A stretch of DNA of 64,000 bases from Jacaranda mimosifolia. Lineage: Eukaryota > Streptophyta > Magnoliopsida > Lamiales > Bignoniaceae. Under the pieces are notes generated by a model that was not told the origin of the DNA, did not search any database, and saw only the letters and a program-made list of their open reading frames with translations. Location: NCBI GenBank assembly GCA_018894105.1, contig CM032132.1:27455379-27519378 (forward strand), given 5' to 3'. This document shows positions 34,754 through 45,911 of this stretch, one piece after another. The number at the start of each line of letters is the position of its first letter. Position 1 is the first letter of the stretch. A program made the position numbers and the translations under genes.

Positions 34754-36608
34754 TAAATCAGCGATGCCCTCGTCACGTTGAGGTCTTGGAGTTGGTCTTG
34801 GAACTTTCACAAATCTGTCATAGTCCCTTATGATTGGCGGTGCAACATCCGCTAGTTCCCCATCTATTGGTTCCTCCAACTTCGGGGTTGCCAAGAATGT
34901 CGGCTCACCCTGTTTGACCCCTCTGGCTAATTGCATAGCTGATAGTTGTAGTGCCTCGGTATTTGTCCCGGGCGCACTAGTAGCCGGTATCATGCATGTC
35001 GACACCTTATCCAAAATACACACTGAGTTAAAATAAGGCATAGGGATAGGGATTACCTTGCGTAGGAAATCCATTCCTAGCGCAACGTTGAAGTCGTCCA
35101 TCGGTGTTACCGAAAAGTCCACTTGGCTCTTCCAAGTGCCCAACTTTATATCTACATCTTTAGCGGTGCCATTAAGACGCTTAGCATTCGCCTTTACTGT
35201 CTTAAGCCAACCGCCACCCCTCACGACGCGTAGGCCCAATCACTTTGCCTCCTGCTCATCAATAAAGTTGTGTGTCGCCCCCGTATCCACCAATGCTTTA
35301 GTGGACTTTCCGTTAATGCTAGCTTCCACGTACAACAACCCCTTGCTTGATGTTGTGGGTACCGCCTTGGCATTAAGGGCGTTAAGCAGATGCAAAGACC
35401 CCATGTGACTTGCACCCGATTTTGGGCTACTCATCGCCGCCTCGTGCTCCTCGATGATAGCCGATAAGGAACCCAACTTCGGGCAATCCTTCATTGCATG
35501 TGACCCCTTGCATACATAGCAACCATCCCTGGGCACAAACCTTTTCTTCTTGTCCTCGTAGTCCTTCCATCCAGATTTTGGACGAGTACTTGTCATGACT
35601 AGCCCTGTAGTCTTTCTTCTTTCCCCCACTTTTAGTCGAGTTATCCTTCTCGTTCCTAGGCTTGTAGGGGTTGACATTTCTTTGGAATTTGGTAAGAGAC
35701 TCTACCGCAGCAATGGCCTCATCTAAGGACGTCACGTTCCTTCTAAGCACTTCATGCCCTGCCCAACCTTGGAGACCATCGATGAAGTAGAACATCAAGT
35801 CTTCCTTTGCCATGTTGGGTATTTGTACCATGAGCGTCGTGAACTCCTTCACATACACAGGGATGGACGTCTGTTGCTTTAACTCACACAACTTCTTCTG
35901 AGCTTCATACACGACGTTCTCTGGGTAGAAGTGCTTTTTCAATTCCCGTTTGAAGTCTTCCCAAGTATCAACCTGACTCGCCCCTCTTTCCACATCGGCT
36001 TGTTTTCTTCACCACCACAGTTTAGCGATACCAGTGAGGTAGAGAGAAGCTGTTCTTACCTTTGCCAGTTCATCGGTAAGGCCGAGACCCTCAAAGTAAG
36101 TCTCCATTTGCCATAAGAAATTCTCAACCTCTTGGGCGTTCCGTTTTCCATCAAACGTCTTCGGCTTCAGGTGGTCCACTTTCATAGTGATGACCCCCGT
36201 AGCGTCAGTCTTGTTAGCTACTGCACGTCAACATAATGTTATCTCCTCGTGCATGCCCTCGATGCTTGTGTGGAGTGCTTGAACGATGCCGTGGATCTCC
36301 TCATCCATACGGGCAAAACGTTCTTCCACTTTCGTCTCAAGTCGTGCCACCCGTTCTTCTATCGAAGTGCTGGCGTTAAGGTTAGTCTGAAGGTCTCCTT
36401 TGAACGTATCAAGCTAACCGAGTACATGCTCCTCCAACGTCTCGATAGTATGCTCGACTCGTTCCACCCTTCTACCTAACTCGCTTACAGCACCTTCCCA
36501 AGCAACCCCCTCACGAGACTTGCTCGGGTCCCGCTGTTTCTTCTTGTGGGTAGGCACAGTTTCCCTGCCTCTCTCCTCGGTAATAGCTGAAACGTTCTCG
36601 CCGGCCAT
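34744..36608 (-). pseudogene. gag-protease of the TR-GAG element, broken
   Basis: The frame starts at the ATG 36608-36606, 45 bases inside the 5' LTR. Order: charged coiled-coil N-terminus (about 36550-36240); Retrotrans_gag core (VENFLWQMETYF near 36120, WEDFKRELKKHFYP near 35950, FIDGLQGW near 35780); zinc knuckle CYVCKGSHAMKDC (35521-35483, one residue shorter than CX2CX4HX4C); retropepsin motif LVDTGATHNF (about 35290). The tail matches the protease C-terminal half (NVALGMDFL) and stops where reverse transcriptase would begin. In-frame stops: TAG at 36414-36416, TGA near 36220, TGA near 36010 and TGA at 35240-35242. One frameshift lies near 35575. All four stops fit single C-to-T changes of CAG or CGA. 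Confidence 0.85.
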
Positions 36609-36639
36609 ACTACTCTATCATAGCTCCTCGCACAACCAT

Positions 36640-36651
36640 GCTTCGATATCA
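36640..36651 (-). other. Degenerate primer-binding site of the TR-GAG element
   Basis: TGATATCGAAGC compares with the initiator-tRNA-Met site TGGTATCAGAGC (9 of 12), two bases from the 5' LTR edge. Confidence 0.5.
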
Positions 36652-36653
36652 CC

Positions 36654-37406
36654 TGTCACGGACTTGTCCCTTACAAGCACCCGTGCGGCACTTAGCCCCT
36701 CGTTCGCCCCTTGCGACACTAGCTAAGTCAGCCTCACCCTTTGGAGTTTAAGTGTTGTGTGTGTGCTAGGAGTATTAGCCAAGCATCAAGAACACGAGAG
36801 AGAGTTGAGAGAGGCTACAAGAAAATGGTAGTAAACTTTCTTTACTTAATTCTGACTTTTCATACATTCCATACACACATACTTTTACAAATGACCCCTT
36901 AGTCCTATTTATACTAATCTCCTTTCCAAATGGGCGGTGGAAATTGATTTCATTCTACGGTCTAGATTTAGAAGTTTAGATATTTCCTAAATCTAGGACT
37001 TTCCAATGCTTTCTATGTGTTTCTACACTTTTCTACACCTTTTCTACACATTTCTACAACTAAGTACAATATTCTAGAAACTTATCTAGAAATCTCTACA
37101 CAACTCCACAAAACTCCACACAAGTCACATTTTGATAAGTGTCCACAAGGTTCTAGATAAGACTACACTAGTCTTCAACTTTTCTACAAATATCTATGAC
37201 ATTCTAAAGACTTCTACAAGTGTGTACAATTTTCCAAAGACTTCTAATGTCTTCCAAACTCTTCCTGGACCTTCCAAAGTCTTCCAGGATCTTCCAAGGT
37301 GTTTCAAGACCTTCCAAAGTCTTCCAGGAACTTCTAAAGCCTTCTAGGACCTTCCTAGAACCTCCATCATCTTGCTCCTATACACATAATCAACCGGAGC
37401 ATGACA
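36654..37406 (-). repeat. 5' LTR of the TR-GAG element
   Basis: 753 bp, partner of 33997-34741. Small insertions such as a repeated ACTCCACA near 37100 distinguish the two. Confidence 0.9.
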
Positions 37407-37627
37407 AAAGGCTTGTGTATATTTAGAAACTTTTTTTCTGTGTGAACAGGTTATGGTTGTTTTTTGTTGGCTTGTATTCTTCATCAAGCTTCTTCAGAGA
37501 TGTGCTTATTCTGGAAACTGATGGCTAGATTATGCTGGAATTTGACATTTTTATCTTTCTGTCCTTGTAATAATCAAGGCCAATAAACTTTATGATTCTT
37601 CTGTTCCTGCGTGTCTAATTGTTTCAG

Positions 37628-38132
37628 GGAGGTTGAGACTGTTAAGAAACCTTTTAGTCCTCCGCGTGAGGTTCATGTTCAAGTTACACATTCTATGCCA
37701 CCTCAAAAAATTGAGATGTTCAAAGCTATGGAAGAGTGGGCCGAGAATAATATACTGGTTCACCTTAAGCCTGTAGAAAAATGTTGGCAACCTCAGGATT
37801 TCTTGCCAGATCCTGCTTCTGATGGATTTCAGGATCAGGTCAAGGAATTGAGAGAAAAAGCTAAGGAAATTCCAGATGATTATTTTGTTGTTCTAGTTGG
37901 AGATATGATCACCGAAGAAGCCCTTCCAACATACCAGACAATGCTCAACACCTTAGATGGTGTGCGAGATGAAACAGGGGCTAGCCCGACTTCCTGGGTG
38001 ATTTGGACAAGGGCATGGACTGCTGAAGAGAATAGGCACGGAGACCTTCTTAATAAATATCTCTACCTATCTGGACGGGTAGATATGAGACAAATTGAGA
38101 AGACTATCTAGTATCTGATTGGGTCAGGAATG
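37628..38132 (+). pseudogene. SAD: SAD exon 2 with premature TAG
   Basis: Encodes the segment from EVETVKK to YLIGSGM. The reading frame is otherwise open. It holds the first ferritin-like helices with EEALPTY and EENRHGD iron-ligand motifs. Codon 38109-38111 is TAG inside KTI-stop-YLIGSGM, followed by seven codons and the donor GTGAGT. A truncated product would lack the second ligand set and the C-terminal half. Confidence 0.85.
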
Positions 38133-38356
38133 GTGAGTCTTGCTTGATTATCTGACTATTAATGTTTTCTTTGTTATCAAGTGTTGAGTTCTATAATCTG
38201 TTATTGGAATTCTTTTCTTATTGCTATTATGATATGCACTCAACTTCTTAAAAACTGATTTGGTTGGCACTTGTAATTTGAGTTAGAAAATTAGGATTTT
38301 GGCAACATGTGATGTTGACTCTTTTCGATCTCTTGTGTCCGTCCAAACTTGTTCGG
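38133..38356 (+). other. SAD intron 2 with lost 3' splice site
   Basis: The donor GTGAGT is intact. The bases before the GATCCAAGG of exon 3 are CGG, so the canonical AG is missing. The nearest upstream AG dinucleotides (about 38284 and 38293) would add extra sequence if used. Confidence 0.75.
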
Positions 38357-38920
38357 GATCCAAGGACGGAAAACAGTCCATACCTCGGATTTATATACAC
38401 ATCCTTCCAAGGAAGGGCTACTTTCATCTCCCACGGCAACACCGCCCATCTCGCGAGGGAGCATGGTGACATGAAGCTGGCTCAAATATGTGGTACTATT
38501 GCCTCAGACGAGAAACGTCATGAAACTGCATACACGAAGATAGTCGAAAAGTTATTTGAGATTGATCCTGAGGGAACAGTGCTAGCTTTTGCCGATATGA
38601 TGAGGAAAAAGATCTCTATGCCACCAGCCCACTTAATGAATGGTGGGCGTGACGATAACCTTTTTGAACACTTCTCAGATGTTGCCCAGCGTCTTGGTGT
38701 CTATACAGCAAGAGACTATGCCGACATACTAGAACACCTGGTTGGTAGATGGAAAGTGGCGAATCTAACGGGATTATCTGCAGAAGGGCAGAAAGCTCAG
38801 GGCTATGTTTGTGGGTTGCTTCCAAGAATTAGAAGGTTGGAGGACAGAGCTCAAGGAAGGGCCAAGAATGCACCAAGGATTCCTTTCAGCTGGATATATG
38901 ATAGAGAGGTGCAACTCTGA
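38357..38920 (+). pseudogene. SAD: SAD exon 3 with altered iron ligand
   Basis: Encodes [12 protein letters not shown] through DREVQL and a TGA. Conserved blocks [36 protein letters not shown] and [12 protein letters not shown] are intact, but SFQ is followed by Gly instead of Glu (GAA to GGA), removing a di-iron ligand. An extra Pro codon follows KKISMP. The frame is open to the natural stop. Confidence 0.85.
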
Positions 38921-39983
38921 GTTATTATGATTGGACACTGCTTCTTCATGTGCTCTGTGGCTGGTCTTTTCAACTGTGCTTCTTTGTAACTATTGGTAAG
39001 AAAAGAGAACAGTTCCAATTCGTTGTTTTCTTTGTTGAAGGGATTATTATGTTGGGAGTGTGAGAGGTTGTAATGTTTGTCGCATAGGTGGTCATTGTTG
39101 TTTCTAATCCTCCCAGAATAGGACGGACTCTTTTGTGTAAATCCCCATTTAGCTTGGGCAATGTGACTTTGTTTCGACACAAAATAGGTATGAAATAACG
39201 ACGGTCCAAACGGCCATTATTTAGAATATTTGCAGTTTGGAAATTTTGTGGCATGAATATGATAATTTCATAAAAGTAATGATATCTCATCATTCCAATT
39301 GGAGAATGAGGTGAATGATGAAAAGAGGAATTAGCTGATATTTTATTATAGTCTTTTGCGCACCAGCTGAAAAGGTTCTTTACTTTTCTAATGGAACAGT
39401 ACTTAAATGTTGGTAAGCTTCATGTTCCAATCTAGTGAAGGCGGCATAGTTATTTTGGCATTCTGAGGACTTATATCTAATTTTATTAGTCGCTTTATGT
39501 ACCACACCCAACATAGAATATGCTGATGTACTCGATGAACCAACCGACGACCTTCAATAGCATGAATTCACAAAGGGTAAGGATAGAATATGCCGTGTGA
39601 TCGATCAAAGGTCCTCTACATACTATATTCACTCCAACTTATGTGATTGACCTAACTTTATTTGTTTGACTCATTTCAAAAGTATAGGATGGTCATCAAT
39701 AATTTAAATATATATATATATATATATATCATGGGTAGTATGATTCTGATAAGCACATTTTAAAAACACAGGAGGAAGTAATTTTGAACATGACAACTAA
39801 TGTGATATGACATGAAATAAACAATTAAATGTTAGAAACTTAGTTACATATTCAACATATTCAATGTTTGAACTGTGAATTTGGACAAGGCTGCAGATTG
39901 GCATCTCAATGGGAATTTACTGATATGGCTAATCTAGAGAATTTGGGTAGAACTGGCATGGTTTGGGAGCTTTCTCAAATTTA
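38921..39983. other. SAD 3' flank, no further gene seen
   Basis: Probable 3' UTR in the first 250-300 bases; no unambiguous polyadenylation signal was picked. A (TA)n tract lies at about 39710-39729. Short frames on the minus strand overlap the end of SAD without motif support. Confidence 0.5.
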
Positions 39984-40362
39984 GAGGGTGTTTGGCTAAA
40001 CTTATTTTAAACATCTTATAAGATATATCTTATAAGATGTTTTTGAAACTTATAAGATGTTAAATCTTATTTTTAAAATAAGTTGAAGCGTATGAATAAA
40101 ATAAGATTTTTGAGCTTATAAGATGTTAATAATGACAATTTTGTAATTAAAATGGTTAAAAATGAAGGAATTTGTTGAGATTTTAAAAATAAGTTGGGAT
40201 CTCCTTACTTTTTTTAAAAGAGCTTATAAACTTCTAACATCTTATTTTAGGATCTTATAAGCTCTTTTTTAAAGAAAATTATCAAATATTTTTATCAACT
40301 TATAGCTTTTATACATCTTATAAGATATTTTGAGGAACTTATAAGCTCACCCAAACACCCTC
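39984..40362. mobile_element. MITE, GAGGGTGTTTGG ends
   Basis: Left end GAGGGTGTTTGGCTAAACTTA, right end the reverse of GAGGGTGTTTGGGTGAGCTTA. The interior repeats ATCTTATAAGAT palindromes. 379 bp, no coding capacity, target duplication not seen. Confidence 0.75.
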
Positions 40363-41288
40363 GTAGTTCCATGCTGATAAACACACTCTTAATATTCATT
40401 TTTGGACTAGAATGAGTTCACAAATTAATATTTGGAGTGTATTCATATGCGACATATGACATACAAGCATGCAGCTAGATTTAAAATCCTATGGTTAAGA
40501 GGTTTTTATCTCAATCTCATAAAGTCTCAATATTAATTTACTTTCGATAATTTTCTATTTTTATTTAATTAGCCTTGGATACCTTGATGTTTCAATAATC
40601 ATTACTTAAAAAAAAAAAGAAAAAGAAAGAAAGAAAAAAAATGCATACATGCACTTATGCTACGATCTGATCAAGGAAATTAGTGAAAAAAGAAAAAGAA
40701 AAAGAAAATACAAATGTGCAAAGATTAAAGCATAAAATTACATCATACCTATTTCTTTGTATTTTCCTCATTAAAATTCAAAATCCAAATTTAGGTAGTG
40801 TTAAACAGTTAAAAATTTCTTAAAACATCTAGAAATATGCCTTGTAGAATTATATCATAGGTTACAAAACATATCACATGCAAGTAGCATGCTTATATCT
40901 CCAAGTCTTCATCCTTCAAATTATTTATAAGTAAAATTTTTAAAATAAATTTGAAAATAAGTTTTTTAAATCATTTAGCTTATTTTCATATTAATTTTGT
41001 CTTATTTAGTTAGACTTGATAACCTAAAATTATAATCTTTTTGTTTACATCTTACAACTACGTACTATATAACAAATAAAATAAATCATTATATATTGGA
41101 GGCGAATCATAAATTCTAAACATTGTTCCATAGAAGAATTATACCTATCAATTAAAGAGTCTTAATTTAAATCTTATAGACAGATATGCCGAATTCACAG
41201 TATTTCTATGTGATTGAATTTTATTTTTTTCAATAGTTTAAAGAACTAAAGATGCAACAAATAAAATATGGAGCAAGTGAAAACGTAG
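40363..41288. other. Intergenic AT-rich DNA, no gene seen
   Basis: Contains A-rich GAAA/AAAG tracts near 40610-40720. No open frame with recognisable motif. Confidence 0.5.
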
Positions 41289-41296
41289 AAAAGACT

Positions 41297-42171
41297 AGGG
41301 TTGTAAACGGATATTAAACGGTACGGATATGTGATATTCGTATCTGTATCTATTTAAATTTTACAATATTCGTATCCGTATCCGAAGGATATTTTTTAAT
41401 AACATTCGAACTCGTATCCTATGGATATTAACCGAACTCGGATATTTCCATAGCCGATTATATTTATTAAGATACATTCGTTTATAAATATTCGAATATC
41501 CATTTGTAAATATCCGAATATCCGAATTTGTTAACTTGTAATAAAATACATATTTTTTAATAAATTTCATTGAAAAAAAATTTACTACTTTATCTTAGAA
41601 TTAAAAAATTAATTATTCTTGATTTAGTTACATTTTTAAATTAATGATTAACTTTATGATTAATTAATATTAATAAAATGACACTAATATAAATTAATTA
41701 TAAAGTCAAGCAACAATAATTTTATATTGATCAATTTTATCATTCATACATTGATTTTTCAATTTTTTTTTCTTGATTTAGTAGTGTTTAATTATCATTA
41801 CTATCATCTATCAATTCGTCATAATCCTTAACTACTAATTTTTTCTTATTAATTCTTTAATTACTAATTTATACTTATATTCATTTATATATAAATTATG
41901 AGATTTCATATTGATAAAATAAAAATAATTTATTATGTATAATAATATATTATATATAATAATTTTTAAAATTTTATTTATCAGATATGTATTCGGAATA
42001 GATATTAAACGGATCGAATAGGCAATTACTATGTTCGTATCCATTTACAATCAGATATTTACTAATCGAATACGGATAATATTCATTTTAAATGGATACG
42101 GATAATATGCCTCATAAATGAATTCGGATGTGAATGATAAACGAATTTTGGAATATCCATTTATAGCTCTA
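41297..42171. mobile_element. Non-autonomous hAT element, 875 bp
   Basis: Ends TAGGGTTGTAAACGGATATT and the reverse of ...AATATCCATTTATAGCTCTA. A perfect 8-bp duplication GAAAAGAC flanks it (41289-41296 and 42172-42179). Subterminal zones on both sides are dense in CGGATAT / ATATCCG motifs. No transposase. Confidence 0.9.
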
Positions 42172-42661
42172 GAAAAGACTGTAAAAGTAGGAATGAACTT
42201 TTTAAGTAGGAAAAAACTGTAAAAGTGGAGCAAGTGTAAAAGCAGCAGAAGTTCAATCTCATTTACCAATTATTCTTTTGTAAGTGGACTTTTTAAGTCA
42301 AAAAGATATCCATGAAATTCTATTGATATTTCCTTATTGTTCTTTAAAAACTAATAGTGGTAATCACTCCAGCTCGATCCCATCGAAGCATGTATCTCAA
42401 TTATTATCAAAACATTATAATATTATTTATCTCCAAAAATCCATTAAAATAGTAATTTTTCAGTAGACTTTTCTGGCTAGAAAAGCTTTTGAAGAGGAAG
42501 ATCGACTTTAAAGAGTAAGCCAATACCTAACTGGCATAGTCATTCTCCTACTTATGCGTCAAAAATAATAGAATAAGAAATATTAAACTAACTTGATTCA
42601 ATTGTGTTAAGAAGAAAAATGACAGACATCGTCAAGGTTTCTTAAAAGATAACAAGCCATG

Positions 42662-42666
42662 TTATC
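42662..42666. repeat. Target-site duplication TTATC, left copy
   Basis: Matches 45907-45911 and abuts the TG of the solo LTR. Confidence 0.8.
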
Positions 42667-42827
42667 TGTGGCGTCCAAAATTTGGGACATAATACGGTAG
42701 TGCCCCTAAGTCCAAAGATTTAGAGACATTAAGCCTCAAATTCAATAGAGCATGCTAAATTCCAAAGAATTGTATTAAACAATCCCAAAAAAATAAATCA
42801 TCATTATGACAGATAATTCAAATACTT

Positions 42828-43295
42828 AGGCATGGCAATGGTCAGGATAATCCGGGAGCCCACCCCGAATGGGACGGGTTTGGGGCTAATTAAATGGGTT
42901 TCGAGGCAGGTACAAGATCCAAATATTCAGGACCCGGCTGGGTTCGGGGCGGGTTAGGGTTTTACTAAACCCGCTCCGAACCCGCCCCGTTTAATCAATA
43001 AATAATTAAATATATAAAAATATACATATAAATTTAGTTAAAACTTAAAAACTTAGGACTCTTTTCATGGAATCTTCATCCAAGTTTGACATTCCATAAA
43101 CTAATTTTGGTTAGATTTCCTATTGTAATGAGTGAAAAAAGTGGAAAAAATAAAAAATAAAAAAATAAAAAATCGGGTTAAACGGGTTAGACCCACCAGG
43201 TTGGGGTGGGGTGGGGTGGGGCGGGTTTTGGTTACAACAATTTCCACGTGGGGCGGGTCCGAGTCCGGCCAAACCCGCCCCATTCCCATGCATAC
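42828..43295. mobile_element. Non-autonomous hAT element, 468 bp, GC-rich ends
   Basis: Ends AGGCATGGCAATGG and the reverse of ...CCATTCCCATGCATAC. A perfect 8-bp duplication AAATACTT flanks it (42820-42827 and 43296-43303). Subterminal GGGCGGGT / ACCCGCCCC motifs pair between ends. Nested in the solo LTR. Confidence 0.8.
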
Positions 43296-43764
43296 AAATA
43301 CTTGTCTTAATAATCAAACTTGAGTACCCAAGACTTCAAAAAAAAATTCTCAATCAATCTAATTAGAAATTTTAAATATCAAATAAACCTATTCTAAAAA
43401 TACCAATATCTTATCATCATCCCCAAAACTGCTCATCTTCTTCGTCTTAAACTAAGTTACTTGCAAAATGGTGAATCAATATCTTATGAGCGACACTTCG
43501 CCCAGTAAATAAATCCCCTTCTCCTCCTACTGGATTTGAGCATATATAAATATCAAACAGAAGAAAAGAAACCATTGAAAACAAGAATATTCACTTTTTT
43601 TTTAAATAACAATTAGATGCAAAATTAAGAATTACCTTATCAGAATTTCAAGACATACTTTCAGAGTAATTGAGAACAAAAGCTACATAACTTATTAAAA
43701 ACTTTCAATTCATTAATTAACCATGCTCATGAACTATCAGGATTCTAATTGGTTATCTTGGTCA

Positions 43765-43940
43765 AGATCTTAGCTACAATACCGTTAAGTGGCTTCAGAG
43801 ATCTTAACTACAATTCTGTTAAGTGGCTTCAAAATTTTTAACTACAATTCCGTTAAGTGGCTTTAGAAATCTTAACTACACCATCGTTAAGTGGCTTCAG
43901 AAATCTCAACTACAACGCTATTAATGGCTTCAGAAATCTT
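43765..43940. repeat. Minisatellite, five units of about 34-35 bp
   Basis: The unit ATCTTAACTACAATTCCGTT AAGTGGCTTCAGA repeats five times with few changes, inside the solo LTR. Confidence 0.85.
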
Positions 43941-45911
43941 TTGCTATTGTAAACTTGTAGCACTATCAACAATTTCTCGAATAGTCAAAGCATAAATCCT
44001 TTTTATTATTTTTATTTCAATAGAGAATACTAGGTTTCATTCAAGATTGAGAAAATTTTTGTTTTACATGCTTAAATCCTAAAAAAAAAAAAAAAAAAAA
44101 AGTTTTATGCATGTGAAGAAAAGTTTTATGAACAGTTAAATAATTGTAGATAGAATAATTTTTCAACAAATAAACTGTTAGATTTAAGAATTCAATATGC
44201 AAAATTATCTATTTTGATGTAGGAATCATTTATGCAAAAAGTATATTTTCAATAGAAAGAGAATAGACATTTACTTACTATTTCATGCAAAAAGCATTTA
44301 TGTGAAGAGAATATTTTCAATAGAAGGAAGAAAGAAGTGTACTTATGCTAAAATCTTAAAACCCAAAGTTTCCCTCAGATTTGATCTACCACTTAAGCGA
44401 TCCCCACTAATTCTACGATAGAAAAATAGCATGTTAGTACCCCATAATGAAATTTCCTGTGAATTTTTAAAGAACAAATAGAAAAATTGATATTTTCTCT
44501 CCTCAATGTGTAGCTTCTCTATTTCGTACTGTATGGGCATTTATATTACTGGACTAGGTATTCTGGATAAACTAGAATTCATATTACTGAGATAAGAAGA
44601 TAACTCTAATTCCTAACTTCACCAAACTTGATCAGTATCAATCCCATATAACAATAGCTCAAAACTGCAGATATATTTCTAAAATCCTAACCTTATCAAG
44701 ATTAGATAGTTACTAAAATCCCTAGAATCTTTAACTTATCAAGATTGGATAATTCTAAAATTCCCAAGCTCATAACTAAGTATCCGAATTCCTAACTTTT
44801 CATTATTTAATTATTCTGGATTCCAGCTAACTATTACCATAGTTTAGTAATTAAATAATAGGGAATGTCTATGATGAATTTTCCCATGAAAATATAGCGG
44901 TACAAAAAAGGAGGTCCTAAGATTTTATATCACTATTTTTATATGGTTTTAGCTAATCAATATGATTAGATGCTTAAAAACTATCTAAATAGTGGTTTAA
45001 AATAATGGGAAGACCTCTAGAATTATCCATCTATCAATGGATCCGAAAATTCCATAAAAATTGATGTTTGTCATCTTTAATAATCATGGACCTAAACCCG
45101 TAATTACTTCATAATAATTTGTGGGTTTATTTTCTACACTACTCATGGGCTTAATAATTTGCGAATTAAATAGTTTGGGCTGTTATTACACCTAACCTAA
45201 TCTATAAAACACAAATACCATTTTTGGAGTTATTTTTACACTAGTTGTGGGCTAAACAATTTAAAATGAATTAAATAATTTGGGTTAACTAATACATCTC
45301 AAGTCACTAATTAAATATGGACCAAAGATTAATATTTTCTTCGCCATAAATTGGTATTCATAGTAGTTAGCTTCATCCTTAACATAAAACTCAATATATA
45401 AAGTTCCCATCAAATAATTGACTTCATAAATCCTACTTCTTCAATAACAATCAAGCAATCTTTACAAAATTATTAATAATGTAAAGTCTATGTCATCGAG
45501 ATTGCAAGTAAAATTTAAGTAAGTAACTAAAATAGGATCCTTAACAATCCCAAAAAGAATTCAATTTATATCTCATATTTATTTTCAATTAAGATCCCTT
45601 AAATGTTGATCGAGCCCCAAATAAATTGTATGCTTAAATTCTAGTAGAAAAGCAACCCAAGAATATCAGTGAAGAATCAAAATCAACTAATATTACTCCA
45701 TTATTCCTAATATCTAATATCATATATATCCTTTTTTTTTTTTTTCCTCAAAAGATAGAAGTTCACTACTAACCACACACTCTTTTATTCTGGATTCCAT
45801 AACATCGAAGCCTAGCCTTAATGAAATTCAAGTACTTCTAAAAGTATAATTAATAATACTGCTAAGAGAAACTATAATAATTCTTCTAAAAACTTGGGGT
45901 ATTACATTATC

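Larger units (their letters stand above)
33997..37406 (-). mobile_element. Non-autonomous LTR retroelement with gag-protease only (TR-GAG type)
   Basis: Two LTRs (33997-34741 and 36654-37406) with ends TGTCACG...CGTGACA enclose 1.9 kb. The interior has a PBS-like site, gag, a zinc knuckle and a protease domain, then directly the polypurine tract; reverse transcriptase and integrase are absent. It lies antisense in SAD intron 1. Flanking AAAG (33993-33996 and 37407-37410) is a likely target duplication, a fifth base not matching. The LTRs are similar, with scattered differences and short indels, so insertion is not very recent. Confidence 0.9.
31731..37627 (+). other. SAD intron 1, enlarged by insertions
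   Basis: Begins GTAAGC and ends TGTTTCAG. It holds T-rich plant intron sequence, a (TG)n tract near 31913-31930, a (TA)n tract near 33091-33107, a MITE (33148-33499) and an LTR element (33997-37406). Without the LTR element the intron would be about 2.5 kb. No other gene was seen. Confidence 0.8.
31606..38920 (+). pseudogene. SAD: Plastid stearoyl-ACP 9-desaturase, three exons, apparently inactivated
   Basis: Soluble plastid di-iron enzyme that turns stearoyl-ACP into oleoyl-ACP. Exons: 31606-31730 (transit peptide, MALKLNAINF start), 37628-38132, 38357-38920. The exon 1/2 junction is clean (AA|GTAAGC ... TTTCAG|G) and rebuilds a Lys codon. Total length would be 397 codons, like family members (about 396). 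Iron-ligand motifs EEALP, EENRHG and DEKRHE are present. Lesions: codon 203 is TAG (38109-38111) where the family has Gln; the acceptor before exon 3 is CGG, not CAG (38354-38356); TSFQGRATF has Gly where the ligand Glu (castor Glu196) belongs; and one extra Pro codon sits in SMPPAHLM. Exon 2 ends cleanly at M|GTGAGT. Intron 1 is 5.9 kb because of inserted elements. An intact paralogue probably exists elsewhere (inference). Confidence 0.85.
42667..45906 (-). repeat. Solo LTR, about 3.2 kb including a nested hAT
   Basis: Starts TGTGGCGTCC and ends GGGGTATTACA, flanked by a perfect TTATC duplication with no second LTR or interior. The minus-strand start TGTAATACCCC and a GGGGCACTA block near the other end resemble the LARD LTRs, so the minus orientation is inferred. 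The direct duplication shows it arose by LTR-LTR recombination after insertion. Removing the hAT insertion leaves about 2.76 kb. No coding content. Confidence 0.8.

Noticed and set aside
34679..35239. Separate 186-residue protein gene antisense to SAD intron
   Set aside because: It is the in-frame continuation of the retroelement protease after a CGA-to-TGA stop, not a separate gene.
43101..43323. Overlapping open frames on both strands in a GC-rich patch
   Set aside because: They coincide with the GGGCGGGT subterminal repeats of a hAT element, which avoid stops by composition.
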